Shown here: piece by piece, positions 62,484 through 64,000 of the stretch | Layout: the number at the start of each line of letters is the position of its first letter | Position numbering within the stretch: the first letter of the stretch is position 1 | Origin: Cichorium intybus | Taxonomy: Eukaryota > Streptophyta > Magnoliopsida > Asterales > Asteraceae | Direction: 5' to 3' | Assembly (NCBI GenBank): GCA_023525715.1 | Contig: CM042009.1 | Coordinates: forward strand, 127,226,819 to 127,290,818 | Length of the DNA stretch: 64,000 bases | Program-made: the position numbers and the translations under genes | The notes under the pieces: model-generated | What the model was told of the DNA's origin: nothing | The model's database searches: none | What the model saw: only the letters and a program-made list of their open reading frames with translations

Positions 62484-64000
62484 ATTCTCCCCCACTTAAC
62501 TGGATTTCGTCCCCGAAATCCGTGTCGGTAAATAATTCTGGATAATGCCTCCGCATTTCCTCCTCCGGTTCCCAAGTCCATTCGGACCCTTTTCGATGCT
62601 GCGATTGAACCTTAACTAATCCTATTGTTTTATTTCGTAAAGTCTTTATCTTCCTTTCAATGATGGCAATTGGTCGCTCCACATAATTTAGGCGTTCATC
62701 TAATTGAATATCCTTCAAAGGTACTATTGTGGATTCCTCAGTAACGCACTTTCTGAGCTGCGAAATGTGGAACGTGTCGTGAATCTGACTAAGCTGCTCG
62801 GGCAGCTCCAACCGGTAAGCTACCTTACCTACACGGGCGACAATTCGATATGGTCCAATGTACCTAGGGCCAAGCTTTCCTCGCTTCCTAAAACGAATAA
62901 CTCCCTTCCAAGGTGACACCTTAAGAAGAACATAATCCCCAACTTGAAACTCAAGATCGGACCGTCGCCTATCCGCATAACTTTTCTGTCGACTTTGGGC
63001 GGTTAGCAATCTCTCTCGAACCTTCTGAATTAACTCAGTTGTCTTGAGCACCACCTCAGTACTACCCAATACCTGCTGGCCAACCTCGCCCCAGCAAATA
63101 GGTGTCCGACATTTCCTTCCATACAACATTTCAAAGGGAGCCCTGCCAATGCTCGCGTGATAACTGTTATTGTAAGAAAACTCAGCTAAAGGGAGATGGG
63201 AATCCCAACTCCCGCCAAAATCGATGACGCATGCCCTAAGCATATCTTCCAGCGTTTGAATCGTCCTTTCACTCTGCCCATCCGTCTGAGGATGATATGC
63301 TGTGCTGAAATGAAGGCGAGTGCCTAATTCCTCATGAAACTTCTTCCAAAACCTAGACGTAAATCGGACATCCCGGTCGGATATCACCGAGACCGGTATA
63401 CCATGCCGAGAGATAATCTTATCTACGTAGACCTTAGCCAATTCCTTTGCAGAGTAAGTCTCTTGGATGGGGAGGAAATGAGCACTTTTAGTCAACCTAT
63501 CCACGATAACCCAAATAGTGTCCATATGTCGAGGGGTTCTTGGCAACTTCGTGATGAAATCCATTGTGATATGCTCCCATTTCCATTCTGGGATCTCAAG
63601 AGGCTGCAATCTACCATGAGGCCGTTGGTGCTCGGCCTTGACCCTACGACAGGTCATGCAACTTTCGACAAACCCAGCTACTTCCCTCTTCATGCCTGGC
63701 CACCAATAATATTCGCGCAGATCCCTATACATTTTAGTTGCTCCAGGGTGGATAGAGAACCTGGATTTATGTGCCTCCTCCAATAGGGTTTGACGAACCC
63801 CGCCCAGCTTCGGTACCCAAATTCTCTCATGGCAAGTTAACAAATCTCTACTATCTTTGACCATAGCTGCTAACTGACCCACAATTATTTCACCTTTTTG
63901 ATTTTCGCTCTTGCTTGCTTCCACCGGGGCTTTCCTAATCAGCTTAGGCAGCGGTGTCACAATTGTCATCCTTAGACAAACGCCCCGAAGGGGTGCACCC
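62479..64000 (-). CDS. Gypsy Pol polyprotein, C-terminal part: integrase and chromodomain (5' part beyond the window)
   Basis: The frame stays open to the window edge; the ATG at 63969 is internal and not the true start. Numbered from that ATG, the integrase zinc finger has H67, H74, C104 and C107. The catalytic triad is D137, D198, E234, with D-35-E spacing. The GPY-type C-terminal region (KLGPRYIGPYRIVARVGKVA) is followed at about 428-478 by a chromodomain (ERPIAIIERKIKTL, EWTWEPEEEMRRHYP). Integrase inserts the DNA copy; the chromodomain steers insertion to certain chromatin. Such a tail marks chromoviruses, here closest to the Tekay/Del lineage. No stop or frameshift is seen in this part. 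Confidence 0.93.
   Translation of the reverse strand, partial: GAPLRGVCLRMTIVTPLPKLIRKAPVEASKSENQKGEIIVGQLAAMVKDSRDLLTCHERIWVPKLGGVRQTLLEEAHKSRFSIHPGATKMYRDLREYYWWPGMKREVAGFVESCMTCRRVKAEHQRPHGRLQPLEIPEWKWEHITMDFITKLPRTPRHMDTIWVIVDRLTKSAHFLPIQETYSAKELAKVYVDKIISRHGIPVSVISDRDVRFTSRFWKKFHEELGTRLHFSTAYHPQTDGQSERTIQTLEDMLRACVIDFGGSWDSHLPLAEFSYNNSYHASIGRAPFEMLYGRKCRTPICWGEVGQQVLGSTEVVLKTTELIQKVRERLLTAQSRQKSYADRRRSDLEFQVGDYVLLKVSPWKGVIRFRKRGKLGPRYIGPYRIVARVGKVAYRLELPEQLSQIHDTFHISQLRKCVTEESTIVPLKDIQLDERLNYVERPIAIIERKIKTLRNKTIGLVKVQSQHRKGSEWTWEPEEEMRRHYPELFTDTDFGDEIQLSGGEL

Larger units (their letters stand above)
52052..64000 (-). mobile_element. Ty3/gypsy chromovirus (Tekay-like), split by a copia insertion and cut by the window edge
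   Basis: On the minus strand, integrase and chromodomain end at 62479, immediately followed by the 3' LTR. A polypurine tract AAGTGGGGGAGAAT lies just before it (plus 62484-62497). The LTR runs from 62483 down to 52052 with ends TGTAAGACCC and GGGGCGTTACA, but is split by the copia element 53411-62387 and its CCGCA duplication. Without the insert the LTR is about 1.45 kb. The rest of the element lies beyond 64000. Confidence 0.9.

Noticed and set aside
63967..63969. True start codon of the gypsy protein
   Set aside because: The frame stays open upstream to the window edge with sequence that fits the family, so this ATG is internal.

Overview
This window is plant nuclear DNA, most likely from a eudicot with a large, repeat-rich genome. 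Evidence: host genes with typical plant exon-intron structure (an ABCF ATP-binding protein, an intronless PLS-class PPR gene, two SAUR genes), Ty1/copia and Ty3/gypsy elements with the tRNA-iMet primer site, CACTA and hAT DNA transposons, and a tract of the plant telomere repeat TTTAGGG. Species cannot be fixed from the sequence alone. Much of the window consists of, or derives from, mobile DNA.

Layout. 1-11 kb: end of a copia-like element, long LTR-like repeats, several (TA)n arrays, a decayed LINE 3' end and a small MITE. 11.2 kb: first SAUR gene. 12.35-21.5 kb: two CACTA transposons nested one in the other, each with exact 3-bp target duplications. The inner one (12473-17581) carries a broken TNP1-like gene with a tRNA-derived SINE in one intron, a 683-bp telomere-repeat tract where the main transposase should lie, and a 46-bp perfect hairpin at its end. 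The outer one (12350-21505) carries a captured host PWWP-protein fragment and a spliced Ulp1-type protease end. 22.6-25.2 kb: a non-autonomous LTR element. 27.75 kb: second SAUR gene, in a duplicated block shared with the first. 28.7-30.9 kb: a decayed hAT transposon. 31-37 kb: LTR-like sequence with a 192-bp tandem triplication, a foldback element, a miniature TRIM-like element and a (GA)n array. 38-40 kb: PPR gene. 40-42 kb: two hAT-like non-autonomous repeats. 44.8-48.6 kb: ABCF gene, six exons with the 5' leader. 49-64 kb: LTR-like repeats and a chromovirus-type gypsy element (running off the right edge) whose 3' LTR is split by a young, almost complete copia element with a single in-frame stop.

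Only four features look like working host genes: the two SAURs (auxin-responsive growth), the PPR protein (organelle RNA processing) and the ABCF protein (ribosome-linked ATPase). They are not a functional cluster. The notable biology is in the nested transposons: gene capture, a SINE that duplicated a splice site, and telomere repeats inside a transposon.
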